This document shows positions 36,541 to 48,490 of a stretch of DNA of 64,000 nucleotides, in pieces. The DNA is from Macrotrachela quadricornifera (Eukaryota > Rotifera > Eurotatoria > Philodinida > Philodinidae), in NCBI GenBank assembly GCA_022393335.1, contig JAJEKB010021384.1:1098557-1162556 (forward strand). Reading direction: 5' to 3'. Each line of letters opens with the position of its first letter. The stretch's first letter is position 1. The notes beneath the pieces were generated by a model. It had not been told where the DNA came from, made no database searches, and saw only the letters and a program-made list of their open reading frames with translations. A program made the position numbers and the translations under genes.

Positions 36541-36834
36541 AATTAAAACACTATTAACTTATTATATTCTACAACATTTCTAAACTTTTACTTACTGCCA
36601 TAAAAATTCGAATTGAAAATGGAATCTGATACTGACTGATGATACGATTTTTGTGGGAAGAATGAAAGCATTAGATAGCTGAAGAACTTATCACTTGCTA
36701 TTATGCCTAAAGGTTGACTCAGAATAAATAATTTCTTCTTTATCTAATGTTACAGTTAAAAGTGTATTTTTACCAAGCGATGAGGCTTGAAATTCGCTAA
36801 AAAACCATATACTTTTAAAATGAAAGTCTACTTC

Positions 36835-37095
36835 CGAGGTGGATGATTCCGAAAGCAGTGTTCCGTGAATTTTCCGCGAAAAACCTTCAGGAAACAGACC
36901 GTTTCTGGCCGAAGCCTGCTGGAAAATATCAGGAATTTGACCCAAGAATCCGGTGACTATATCCGGCTGCTGGTTTTAACAGGTTCCTGTCGGTTCCGGA
37001 TGAAACCAAATAAATCCGTTCACCGGAATACTGCTTCCATTTTCCGGTAATTTCCGATGCCTTCCTGCCGGATCCGGCCCGTACTTCTCCACCTG
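36835..37095. repeat. CCGGA-rich segment, probable transposon end
   Basis: An island of TTCCGG/CCGGAA words in AT-rich DNA. Read inward from 37095 it begins CAGGTGGAGAAGTACGGGCC, hAT-like. A matching left end was not found. It begins just beyond the right edge of duplication copy 1. Confidence 0.4.
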
Positions 37096-37244
37096 GATTT
37101 TAAAATATTTGAAAAAAGATGAAAAATAAAAATATATAAAGTACTCAACTTTCAAACTGATCGCAGGCACAATGAATTCTCATAGTTTGTATTCCTGATT
37201 TTCATTACTTATTTGAGTGTATCAAAAAAAAAAACATACGAAGA

Positions 37245-37590
37245 GATACAGCGTGAAAAGTTGTGCAATCTACATACAGCTGATAATTTAATAATTGCAC
37301 CTTCTGTTCTCAAAATGGACGTAAATTTGAACAATGAAATTTCGACTAGATAAAACTGTAGCGCCTTTCACTCTGTATCTTATGGGCTATTTGATTGTTT
37401 TTTAATAAAGCATATAAGTCAAAAACAAGATGAAATAGGATAACTCAAATTCATCGTACACTTAAAAAGCTTTCAGTTTTACCTGGTGGAAATTTCATTG
37501 CTCAAAGTTGCGTCCATCACGAGAACAAAAAATGCAATTATTAAATAATCGACCTTTTCTAAATTGTAGAGCTTTTCACACAGTACCTTT
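37245..37590. mobile_element. Foldback element, about 350 bp
   Basis: The arms GTGAAAAGTTGTGCAATC, AATAATTGCANNTTNTGTTCTC and GGACG(T/C)AANTTTGANCAATG pair with their complements around a centre near 37415. No ORF. It abuts the much larger foldback at 37846. Confidence 0.6.
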
Positions 37591-37845
37591 TTGTATGATT
37601 TGTATTTTTAATATGGTTAAGTGATAAAAGTTCTATGCGAAATATGGCCATTCATTGTACCTAACTAGTTTGACAGTTTTCATTTCTTTTCAAATATTTT
37701 TAAAGTATATGGTTTTGTAGAGAATTTCAAGCTCCATCTTTTGGTAAGAAAAGTTTCTTAATCGTAAGAAAGAATAAGGAAGAAATCTTTAAAATACTAA
37801 GAGGTCCATTTATTCTGGGCTATCCATTATCATGAAGAGCTGAGT

Positions 37846-39472
37846 GATAAAGTGGTGGACATAAATTTAAGACATTTTTGTTTTTGCTATAACTCAGCCG
37901 CATTGATAGCTAGAGACTTGATTCTTTCCGCGTTAGAAAGACCTTGTTGAGGACTATGTAACCTGAAAATATTATCAAAATCAGGTGTATTTTAGATGAG
38001 TTATGGGGAAAACAATTTTATCCCAGCGGACATAAATTTAAGACATTTGTGGTATTTTGCAGTATTTTGCATTTTTCGACGTAGCGATTTTGTTTTAAAA
38101 ACATGTAACATATATCAATCGACGCAGAATTTTATGCTCTACATTTTCAAAAAAAAATTTTCGATCCAGTACCAAGCCATAGTTGCATATAGTTTCAAAA
38201 CTTTAATTCTGATTGGGTGCAATGAACAATGGTATTGAAAAATCAGTAATGCAACCAATCTCAAAACCGACTAGCTCATGAGAAAGAACGTCAAAAATGG
38301 AACAAAATGATATAGTTTGATATAATTTTACGGGGAAAAAACTTTAGTTTGAGGGTGGATTTTTGCGAACTTCCCTTTAGGATGAGTCATCGATTGTTGA
38401 ATTTAACTTTTTGTCCAATGAAAAAGTAAGTTTAAAATTTTCAATTTATATCTTTTTTGTAGAGAATTTAATTCTCTACAAGATGAGACTGTCCGCACTT
38501 CTCTACGACATCTACAAAAAGTGGTATGAAACTAAAACTTTTTGTATAAATATGTGAGTTTTAATAAAATATATCAGAAAAACAGCGTCATTTATCCATT
38601 AATGTGTATTTCGCTTATACCTTTCGAACGATCCATCGTATAAAGCTGAGAGACGTCTTATTTTGTAGAGGAAAACGTTCTTCAGGTCCTTGAGTCTAAA
38701 TAAGTGAAATACACATTAATGGATAAATGACGCTGTTTTTCTGATATATTTTATTAAAACTCACATATTTATACAAAAAGTTTTAGTTTCATACCACTTT
38801 TTGTAGATGTCGTAGAGAAGTGCGGACAGTCTCATCTTGTAGAGAATTAAATTCTCTACAAAACAGATATAAATTGAAAATTTTAAACTTACTTTTTCAT
38901 TGGACAAAAAGTTAAATTCAACAATCGATGACTCATCCTAAAGGGAAGTTCGCAAAAATCCACCCTCAAACTAAAGTTTTTTCCCCGTAAAATTATATCA
39001 AACTATATCATTTTGTTCCATTTTTGACGTTCTTTCTCATGAGCTAGTCGGTTTTGAGATTGGTTGCATTACTGATTTTTCAATACCATTGTTCATTGCA
39101 CCCAATCAGAATTAAAGTTTTGAAACTATATGCAACTATGGCTTGGTACTGGATCGAAAATTTTTTTTTGAAAATGTAGAGCATAAAATTCTGCGTCGAT
39201 TGATATATGTTACATGTTTTTAAAACAAAATCGCTACGTCGAAAAATGCAAAATACTGCAAAATACCACAAATGTCTTAAATTTATGTCCGCTGGGATAA
39301 AATTGTTTTCCCCATAACTCATCTAAAATACACCTGATTTTGATAATATTTTCAGGTTACATAGTCCTCAACAAGGTCTTTCTAACGCGGAAAGAATCAA
39401 GTCTCTAGCTATCAATGCGGCTGAGTTATAGCAAAAACAAAAATGTCTTAAATTTATGTCCACCACTTTATC
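37846..39472. mobile_element. Giant near-perfect foldback element, arms about 0.77 kb
   Basis: Left arm 37846-38616 and right arm 38700-39472 are reverse complements with almost no differences, around an 83-bp loop. Ends read TAAAGTGGTGGACATAAATT inward from both sides, like Tc1/mariner ends, with TA at the border. The word GGACATAAATTTAAGACAT recurs about 170 bp inside each arm (38028 and its mirror). Each arm contains the same 80-codon ORF, which has no recognisable domain. No transposase is present. Transcripts would form long double-stranded RNA. Confidence 0.85.
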
Positions 39473-40239
39473 TTAGTTTTTATATATGTTTACTTGTTTT
39501 TCTTCATATTGATTTTTAAGTAAATTTTATTTTCTATGTATGTTTGAATATTCTTATGAATTGTGCAATGATCACTAATAAGAAATAAATAAGATAATCT
39601 TTGTTCTTAAATACATCAATTGGAGACAAGTTTCCTCATTATTAGCTGCCAACAAACGATAACAAGCAATTATGTCAACAAAAATTGTAGTTTACTTCAA
39701 AACACGACTCATAAATCGATTTAGGATATCTATAACAAATCTGATGGTTTTTTTATCAAAACTTTTCTCGACAACTCCTGGTTCTTTAAATTTGGATTTG
39801 GCAACGTTGGTTTCTAAATCAAAAGCAACTATCTTCTCTTTCATTTGTCTTGATTTATTCTAAGAAACTCTCTGATGTCAAACTTGAAAGTTGAATTAAA
39901 TTCTTAAAAACCTGTTCGAGTATTCAGAAATTGTTTTTTCCATTTCAATTCTTGAAACTATTGAGTTTTTCTTTAACAACATATCTATAAGACAAGCTGA
40001 TAAATATAAATACCATAAACTCTGAATGCTTATTGAATGAAAAAAAGTTAAATACATGATTATGACTTCCATGATTGAATTTAATGTTCAAGTTGGACAA
40101 TAGTATTATTTCTGTAGAAATAAGAACCTATACGATCTATTTTAAAAATCGAATTAGACATCTCATGAATTTCTAAGTGTATCTAATATAAACGTAACTT
40201 TGTTTTCGCACATTTAGATAAAAAATAATTGTGAATAAG

Positions 40240-40960
40240 AACAAAAAAGTCTTTCAATTTCCAATGAAGACCAACCGAAATATAACTTTGAATTTACTCA
40301 GTTGCATAAAAAAAGCTGTGATGCGCAATCTCTACGGGATTAAAATGTGAAACACGATAGACTCATTGTTGCTAATTCTCAAAAAGCCTGTCTTTTATGT
40401 ATATCTGGAGGGGCTCGCGCATTATCACTCACTTTAGAGAGTAGAACTTTAACAACGAGATACTCTATAGATATTTTAACTATAGATCTGAGTTCCACAT
40501 GCCCTCCCACAGTACCTTAAAAGTTGCCTGTTACAGTATATGATGGTCTATAGACTGCGTTCTTCATTGTATGACGACTTTGAGAGTCTGTTTTTCACGG
40601 TCTACAACAGGTAGTTAATTAATTAATTAGGATGTCACTCACGATCCGAACAGTCTTTGATGCTCTGTCAGTCATTTTCTGTGACGTGTGTCTAATCAAT
40701 TAGACAGAAATTAATTAATTAATTAATTAACTAAGATATCAATCACGATCTATGAAGGGAGAAGTGGATGTGAATTTCTATCCGTATATACTTCAACACT
40801 CTCTTTTAGATCATGTTTCACAAAAGTTATTAGAGTTAAAAAGGTAACGTTATTGAATTTCTTAAGAAATTTAACGGTGATATAAGTTTGTCTTTGGACA
40901 CTGAGAAATAAAATAATAAAATAACAACTAGTGAGCAATGGCTATGCCTAACCTTTTGAT
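40240..40960. repeat. Dispersed repeat shared with 59680-60290
   Basis: Ordered matching words: ATTAAAAATGTGAAACAC, AAGATATTTTAACTA, the phrase around GGTCTGTGAC/GGTCTACAAC, and TTTCACAAAANNNANNAGG. Divergence is high, so the copies are old. No coding potential seen. Confidence 0.5.
40612..40745. repeat. (TTAA)n microsatellites in a 97-bp direct repeat
   Basis: Two runs of TTAATTAATTAATTA (about 40614 and 40711), each followed by a related phrase ending in CACGATC, form a tandem pair. Confidence 0.7.
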
Positions 40961-41349
40961 AACAAGAATAATGTTGTACGATTGTCAGTGAAATCCAACG
41001 GAAGCATAACTTTGTTTTTGAGTATTCCCATGTAAAACTGAAACGCAGACTACATGCTGAGGGTGAGGGTATGAGTAGAAACGTTGCTGAGACGCATTCA
41101 ACCGAATTCAAATGTCTCAAATGCGTTTATGCGTGTTTCAATATATAAAAAATCTAGTTTATTTAGTCAAATAATTAACAAAACTATTGAGTTTAAATAT
41201 TTTATGTTTTTGTATAAAATGTCGAACATTTGTCTATGAATTGATTTCTTGTGTAATGATAACTTAGTGAATAATAATAGTTGGATATAATATCACCTTT
41301 TCCTATATGTGTTTCATAACATCATCATTCATTTCCTCACATAGTACAG

Positions 41350-41715
41350 CAGCCTAAAAAACAAGTAACGCTCGTCTAAGGACTTGATCAGGTCTTTCTT
41401 GTAGAAATCGTGTTTCTAAACTACCGTCAAGCTATTCATTCATAAAATTTAAAAAACCGAAGTCAGGTTCAAGTTTCTTGGCTTCAACTGCCTTTGACCA
41501 AACTTCATAAACACAAATGATTTTTGTTAAAAATTTGTCGTTTGTTCAAAAAATTGAGTTTCAAAAAATGTTTAAAAAATTAACCCCAGATTCAAGTTCC
41601 TCGATCTCGATTACCCTTCGGTCAACCCTTATTAAAAAAATCCCTTTTTTTTACTTTTACATCATTTTTGGACCAATCAGTGAAGTGCGGACACACAAGC
41701 AAGCAAACAAGAAAC
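41350..41715 (+). repeat. Dispersed repeat family, copy 2
   Basis: Partner of 5020-5475, from AACAAGTAACGCTCGTCTAAG to AGTGCGGACACACAAGCAAG, with internal CTCGATTACCCTTCGGTCAA units. Confidence 0.55.
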
Positions 41716-42488
41716 AATTCATGTTTGTAAGACTCTTCTCTATGAGAAAGAGAATTATCGAAGTAACAACTATCTCAATAAGATTAATATAAACATTTAC
41801 TTCTTTTTCTAATTTAATCAATCAGACTAAACAACATGAATTCATGCAAATTGATTCTAAGTATTAGTAAAGCACTAAATGAATTGATATTTTGGTTTAT
41901 TTCAGAAAAATTCCATTACAAGTCCATCACTTTACATTAAAATGTCACAAACATTAACAAGTGGTGTGTGCAGTATCTGCATTCTATACAACAGTCATGA
42001 TGTTATCTTGTATTATATCTGGAATCATGCTAAACATGAGAATTATTATTTGAATCATCATCATCACAATTTAAATTGTCTTATATGTAGCAAACATTCA
42101 TAATGTCTAGAATTCAGATAAGTAACAAAATTATCTTATTCAACTTTTTTGATCTTCTAAATTTAGTTCCGTCTTAATAAATAATACAACTCAACCGGAT
42201 CATGTTTTGGACTCGGTCATAACCTCATATTAGTTTTAGCCAATGTTTTATCTGGGTTTCATTTTTCGGGTGAACGACTTGAGTTTTAGGATGGACTATT
42301 ACCTAAAAATATTTTTATTCCATAAAAAATCACACAAAACTTACTTTATTTTTGCTTCACAACATAATTATAATTTTTCTTCTATTAAAGATACAATCCG
42401 AAAAAATATCAAAAAAAAACGTCTAAAGAAAATATAAGTTAAACTGAATTTCTTCGAAGTTTTTTACTTTTTCAGCAATTAACAATTA

Positions 42489-42496
42489 AATCTTTG
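42489..42496 (+). repeat. 8-bp target site duplication (AATCTTTG)
   Basis: Identical to 44281-44288. Confidence 0.85.
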
Positions 42497-44280
42497 CATA
42501 GGTGGCGGAGCCATTAGGCCTGGGTAGGCTCAAACCTACCCTATGCTGGCGGAGGGTAGGCTTGGGTAGGCTCAAAGTTGGACAGATCAAAGCTTGGGTA
42601 GGATTAGGCGTGTTACAAAACTTCAATGAAAAAGTTTTGGGTGTTTTGACTGTCTTGTCGGCATGGACAATTGCAAGCGAAAGTGTACTAGCCGTTTTCT
42701 GAAGATGGTATCAGATAGTGTAAACATTTCTCTTTAAAGTAGGATGCCGCTGAGATATGTGGCATCTTTCAATTATGTGATAAGCTAGTTGCATGAAGAG
42801 AATACCAATGACTGATTTTGAGTTTGGGGTGGTTTTGGGTATGTTCTTTGTCTAAAGTCTAGTATGCGATCCAAAGATGCTACGGACCTCTGTTAGCGTC
42901 CATGATGAATCACTTGGACGCAAAACGATGATTAAGATGCACCTTCTAGTCTAACTGGCTTACGACAATTGCCCGTATAGCAGGAGGTGTGGATTCGATT
43001 CCCACGAAGGTCATCTTTTTCATCGTTCTGTCATATAACATCAATGACACTGCTTGTCTCTTTCGTTCTATGTATTACTGGAGCTAACAACCTCAGTAAT
43101 GTTTCATTACAAAGAAAAATATTTGCAGTATCTCATGCAATTGTAAAAGACTTTTAAATGTTCACTACTCCCAAGTATTGATCAGTTTTATCAAAGATAA
43201 AAAAAGTTTTAGGTGCATACCTAAAGAAGACATCTTACCGAAAAATATTCAGGACAAAAAATATTCGATGTTTTTTTTCTCTACAATCGTATACAGATCT
43301 CTTATATATTGATAAGCCATATAATGTAGCAAGCCTGTCATACAGACATTCTTTATGCTTCTCATGTTGTAATTTAGATATTTTTATGAGTTCATCGATA
43401 TCAATTCGTATTTTTTATGAGTTCTTCACTCTGAATCGAAACACATTTTATGTCTTTGATTACTCATATGTCTTTTAAACTGAATTAAAAAATTTCTTTT
43501 TGCTCCGAGTTTCAAACTTCTACATCGATATGATGCGAAAACATGATACAAAGCGCTTCCTCAAATTTTAGTAGCGTTTCATCGAAGAAGCATTTTGCTG
43601 GGCACACGTTCACATTTCCGTCAAGACGCAACTTTCTTCATTAACTGCTTATCTACATCAACTAGATTACCTTTTATACTCATGTCAATATTTTTTGAAT
43701 ATAAACATGTTTAGGCGCGATTCAAAATTGAACTGTGTTTGAACGCGACTTTAAAAAATTCTTAAATCGCGACTGAGCGCATTTGAAGAATGCCTTAAAT
43801 CGAATCTAGACGCGTTTCCACAAATGCAATACATTGGCAGACGTACCCCTGGAACACGTTTTATCGAGTGTGTTAATTAGAAGCGCGCATCGGAGGACAC
43901 ATAGCTTCTTTTAAATATTAAATATGATTCTAACGAATGAAGCGACGGGGATACGTGCCAACATGTATTAAACAAAAATTTAAACGCATGTGGATGCGTT
44001 TATTTATATTAATGTCTTCAAACTGTAAACGTTCTCTATATGCATTCAAGAAAAACAATACTGAGTGCGTTTACGTGTGTTTCCACCATGTTTCAATACA
44101 AAAATGTGCCAGAACGCCCACATTTACAACAAAAATATATCTATTCGCATTTAAAATGCGTTTCATGATTACATGGTGGCATAGCATTAAAAAATTGCCC
44201 TCTCTATTTTCAACCTATCAGCAAGGGTCTTATCAAAAATGTTGAGCCTACCCTAGATTCAAAACGTTCCGCCGCCTATG
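42497..44280. mobile_element. Non-autonomous hAT-like element, 1.8 kb
   Basis: Terminal inverted repeats CATAGGTGGCGGAGC and CATAGGCGGCGGAAC (inward from 44280), subterminal GGGTAGGCTCAA repeats near both ends, and a perfect 8-bp duplication AATCTTTG. It has no transposase. The interior carries a tRNA-like sequence (42940-43012) and, at 43700-44180, many ACGCG/GCGTTT words. It lies a few bases beyond the stop codon of the dead transposase at 44299. Confidence 0.85.
42940..43012 (+). tRNA. tRNA-like sequence (pseudogene or SINE head), 73 nt
   Basis: Exactly 73 nt with canonical arm spacing. ACCTTC pairs with GAAGGT in the acceptor, D arm GTC/GAC contains GG, the T arm is GTGGA-TTCGATT-CCCAC, and a B-box-like GGATTCGATTCC is present. 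The anticodon loop CCGTATA would read GTA, but position 33 is C instead of T and several stems have mismatches. It does not match the Tyr tRNAs I know. More likely a decayed tRNA or tRNA-derived retroelement caught inside the hAT element. Confidence 0.4.
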
Positions 44281-44298
44281 AATCTTTGATATTATTAT

Positions 44299-46600
44299 CT
44301 AGATCACATGGTCCTTCATTGATATCTTCATTAATTGTTCCAAATGTTCTTTTGGTAAACGATTACATAAATTAGTTAATATTCTATTCATTGTACTAAA
44401 ATTGCGCTGCACTGTTGCTGTACTAATTGGTGCACATAAAAATATTTCAGCAGCTAGAGATAATTGTGGATACATATCTTTCAACATTCCATTTTTAACT
44501 AAATTAATACATTATTATCATTGTGATAAACTTGTTGATGTTTGTTGTTGTTTTTGCACGAATAAATATTTACGAAATACTTTCCATTCGCTAAATAAGT
44601 GGTCGTGAAAATCATTAGGATATTGGTTTTTGATCATATTAATCTGTTGTGCACCATATTCTGGTTCATCAGTTACTTCAGCAACATCAGATATACGAAA
44701 ACACTTGACGAATTGTAAAACATTTGATTCAAATCTAACATGTAGGTTTGATATAATTTTATCAATAAAATTAACTATTCTTTTATTAAAGTATTGTTGT
44801 ACGTGTTGCACGCTTCCGACCATTTTCATTAGATGATGTCTTTATTTTATCAACAATCTCAAATATTTGTTGATATTCAGTAATATTAATATCTTTTGAT
44901 TCTTCTAATCGAAATAGTGCTCCAAGCATTGATTGTTCATGTTGACTAAAATCTGCATTTTTTATTTGTATGGATTTCGATAAAATTGAAAGAGTTTCAA
45001 AAATTGGTTCTAAACTATGAAGTAAGAATATTGTTAATTGATTTTCTAAGATTGCAAGTATACCAGCTACAGTTGGACTTTCTTCATCTCTTTCATTAGC
45101 TATATGTTCTAATGTTATCATTAAAGGTTCATAACAACGAAGAATAACACTAATTGAACGAAAATATGATATCCATCGTGTATCATTAGGTCGAATTAAT
45201 TTTATTTGTGGAGATTGTAATAATGCTTGAATATATTACGACGTGCTAATCTGATAGATGACCGATTAATAAAATTAACTAAAGATTTCAATCTGGATAA
45301 ACATTCTTCTACTTCAGGTATATGTTCATATACATTTAATGAACATAAGTGTAAAATATGACACGACAATGAATAAATAATATTGAATCTGTATATATCT
45401 GGCGAAATTTTGCAGATACACGATTAATTTCTTCACTAAACATCGATGCATCATCAAAGTCAGTAAAAACGAATTTCTGTCATATCAATATGTTTAGCTT
45501 CTAATTCTTTAACAATTGTATCAAATATTGTTTGAGCATCTTTATCTTTTATTTTTAATAAACTAATAAATGATTCTTTTGGCTCACCTAGAAGTGTGAA
45601 GATTCACATAAGAAAACTTCTCCAAAACTGGTCGTTCGAATACAAAAGCATACCAAATATCTCGTAACAATTTTAGGTAAGAATTGTTAATATAATCGTC
45701 AGAATGGAAGGTGAAAGGTAGATTTTTTTCGTGCACTGATTTTCTAAAATAGTTTAGATAATGATCAAAGATTGGTAACTCTTTCCAATACCTACAAAAA
45801 AATGCTGAGAAAGAATAGATTTACCTGTATCTTGATTACAATAACGTATACAAACCGATAAATTTTGATGACGATTTATATATGTACCTTCATCAGCCAT
45901 AACTGAAATAACTCTTGATTCAGGAATTTTTCTTAATATTTGTTCATCTATTATTTCCCTAATTGCTTGTAATAATTCTGTAATTGTCGTTGTACTATCA
46001 TAGCTGGTATTCTTTTGACATTTATCAAAAAATGATGATAATTTTTAGCTATGATCAGTTTTTGCTAATAAGTCCAATAATGATGAATATAATGTTGTAT
46101 ATGGTAGTTCATATTTAAATAAAAAATAAGCAGCATCTAATAAATCATCAAATTTTTGACGATTTTCTTGACGTTCTAATTCACTAACATTAAGTAATTT
46201 TTCTATTATTGATCCTTCCTGCTGCCGATATGATAAATTTTGTACAGCTATTTTGTGATAAGAAGATTCTTGGTGTTTTTTTAAACTTCTATTTGAGCCA
46301 GGCGCATTTTTCCAATTAATAAACGGTTGTGTAGCAAAAGCACCTTTAGTTCTTGTCTTCATTTCAGAATAAAACGGTATTGTTAGTTTCCAGTAATTGC
46401 GACATATGCGGTAAAATCTATCTTGATTTGGTTCATATATTAGCCATTTATAATTATCTGAATACCATTTTTAATATGCACGTTTTTTATTATCATTTGC
46501 TGTTGTATTGACTGTGGTGGATAATGGATAATTTTCATTAATATTTGATTGAATATCACGCGATGATTCAGTATTTGAAAATGTTAGTGTAGTTGTTACA
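44299..46600 (-). pseudogene. hAT transposase, ZMYM1/DUF4371 type, dead
   Basis: Read on the minus strand from about 46600 to 44299. A degenerate TTF-type zinc finger (WLIYEPNQDRFYRICRNYW, where one Cys is replaced) is followed by NWKNAPGSNRSLKKHQ, the DDE start (VISVMADEGTYINRHQNLSV) and the C-terminal block (PISTATVQRNFSTMNRI). There are in-frame stops (for example after LLAKTDHS near 46045, and upstream of 46460) and a frameshift near 44820, so it cannot encode a full enzyme. Its own terminal repeats were not found. A non-autonomous element inserted beside its stop codon. Confidence 0.85.
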
Positions 46601-46773
46601 TTATCATTTAAAATATTATTTAAATTATCATTTAATTTGTTTTTTTTTCCTTAATTATTGTTCGATTCTTCAACAATCGTTTTCCTTTTAAAATATTAAG
46701 ATAGATATTTTTGTGCTGATGACATTTGTTTAAGATAGATCGAAAATAAGTGAAATCGAAAGAATATCCTTGA

Positions 46774-46781
46774 TGTGAGAT
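46774..46781 (+). repeat. 8-bp target site duplication (TGTGAGAT)
   Basis: Identical to 47947-47954. Confidence 0.9.
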
Positions 46782-47946
46782 CAGAGATGCCGGACGGGTT
46801 GGGTTGGTGTGGGCACCCAACGGGTTGGACTGACCATTTTAAGAATCGTAACCCGAATCCACTCACCAAAATTAAGAGGTAGATTTTACTGGGTCACCCT
46901 AGAGTTACCCAGTGAAATTAACTATATTTCTAAAAAAGCAGTAAAAGAAAAATTTGTTGATCAAAGACGTTGTTGCGATATAACAGATGTGATCCATTGT
47001 TGACTTCATACTTATTGTTTGGTGGGATGAACGAAAATCGATCATCGAATGTGGCATACATTTAACTCGTTTAATCTCTTTTTAACGAAAAAAACTGAAA
47101 ATGAACCAGGATCGCAAGATGAAAATCTTTTATACCGTATTGAAAAAAATACAATAATGGTTTATGAAAATTATCTGTAATTTCAAGACGTACATTTTCT
47201 ATTACAGCAACGTCTGCGTCAATTTAGGGCCGCATGTGTTATATTTAATGATCGACGAACATGCCTATCAAATGAAAATTTGGAAAGTATTATTTTAATT
47301 TGATCAATTGAAAATTAAGATAAAAGTAACATCGATATATTAGAATAGTATTCTTTTGATGTAAGTTTTTGTTAATAATTCCTTTTCTTTACATTATCCT
47401 ACTATTTTTCTATTTTAAACCAATTTCTTTTTATAACCAAGTGTGTATAAGAATTAAACATTAGATTTAATTTCTTCTTCCCTTATAGACAAGTTTCTTT
47501 TGTTTATTTCTCTTGTTGTTTGTGATGTTTTGTTTATACATAACGTCGATAATGTCAACTTGAATTGTAGTATAACTAATCTAACTACTATTTTTTTGTG
47601 TTCTCTTATTCGTTTGTAATCTATTGTATTTTCTTTGTTAAAATTACTATGGCAAACATTGCTTTTTTCCATAACCTACAGAATGATCATTTTCATGTAG
47701 TGTGAATAATCCTTACAAACACAACTAAAACTTTTGTCTGTATGGATATGTAATAGAACATTCAAAATCAGCATAGACCATATTACCTAAGAGTTACCCA
47801 ATGGGTTGGGTTTGAGCTATTCACTCCAACCCGATGATTCATGGGCTGAAAAAACATATAGAGTTGGGTTAAACCCACCCATAGAGCTGTCGACCAGTCC
47901 ATGGGTTATCCTTGGGCTGGTCAAAAGAAGATTTTCGACATCTCTG
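46782..47946. mobile_element. Internally deleted hAT element, 1.17 kb
   Basis: Ends CAGAGATGCCG and, inward from 47946, CAGAGATGTCG, with subterminal ACCCAACGGGTTGG / ACCCAATGGGTTGG repeats and a perfect 8-bp duplication TGTGAGAT. The interior keeps a short plus-strand relic of a hAT transposase C-terminus (47205-47303). Confidence 0.88.
47205..47303 (+). pseudogene. hAT transposase C-terminal relic
   Basis: After an acceptor-like TTACAG, the text encodes LRQFRAACVIFNDRRTC..., then a Leu-rich end and a stop. It aligns with the dimerisation block RQFSGAGLILQERRTSL of the intact transposase at 19773. Everything upstream (zinc finger, catalytic Asp blocks) is gone, so the element is a deletion derivative. 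Confidence 0.65.
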
Positions 47947-48239
47947 TGTGAGATATGTTCCGCAACAGAACAAATATTGTGACCAAAAACGATTTTTCTC
48001 TTTTTTGTTCTTTTTATATCTATCGCTGTCTCATGAAAAATCGACTATTCAATGAATAGCCGAACTGATTTAGTCCAACTGAGTTATAAATGTAGTAAAC
48101 ATATCAGTCAGTTCTGTCTGTTCTCATTGAGAAAAGACAATTTATATATGATTGATTTATGAATGAATATAGGCAACAGCATGGTAATTAAGACAATGGA
48201 AACAACAACAATTTTTTTATACTTTAACTTTATATTTGA

Positions 48240-48296
48240 GAATGGGCGAAATTAAAAATTTAAGGTGGGCGCCGCTCGCCCAGCCTATCCACTGAA
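48240..48296. mobile_element. Solo transposon end, hAT-like
   Basis: Read inward from 48295 the sequence is CAGTGGATAGGCTGGGCGAG followed by CGGCGCCCACC, GC-rich in AT-rich DNA and typical of a hAT end. No partner end was found to the left within the window. Confidence 0.4.
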
Positions 48297-48304
48297 TAAA
48301 ATAC

Positions 48305-48490
48305 TGAGGGTAATTACAAGAATTTATATTAAAAAGTTTAAATTTAAGTCATTATTTCATATATCCACATAATATCAATGAAATTAATTAAATCCATCCA
48401 CTTCAATGTCTCGATAACGTTGCTTATCCAATATTACATGATAATTAGGATAGCCATTTTCTTGCTAATATATACAGTTGTTAATTGTAA
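48305..48490. repeat. Dispersed repeat shared with 7027-7210
   Basis: Same orientation and order as 7027-7210; it carries the second copy of the exon-like segment (48384-48464). Confidence 0.7.
48384..48464 (-). other. Exon-like segment (26 codons plus stop), copy 2
   Basis: Minus-strand acceptor TATATATTAG, then 81 bases ending LDKQRYRDIEVDGFN and TAA. Same length as 7103-7183, with six replacements and no frameshift. No upstream exon recognised. Confidence 0.35.

Larger units (their letters stand above)
29446..36704 (+). repeat. Segmental duplication carrying ENaC gene, copy 1
   Basis: Collinear and highly similar to 48665-57957, interrupted by copy-specific insertions. The left edge is near TTTTTATTTATA and the right edge just after TTGCTATTAT. 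It includes about 2.7 kb upstream of the gene, the gene itself and about 160 bp downstream. A TATAAAAGG word conserved in both copies (31186, 50400) could be a promoter element, but it is about 950 bp from the ATG. Confidence 0.9.

Noticed and set aside
37996..38238. 80-codon frame present identically on both arms of the large foldback
   Set aside because: Identity follows from the palindrome itself; no domain or coding signature.
43937..44245. 102-codon frame inside the non-autonomous hAT element
   Set aside because: Overlaps the ACGCG-rich repeat stretch and shows no transposase motif.
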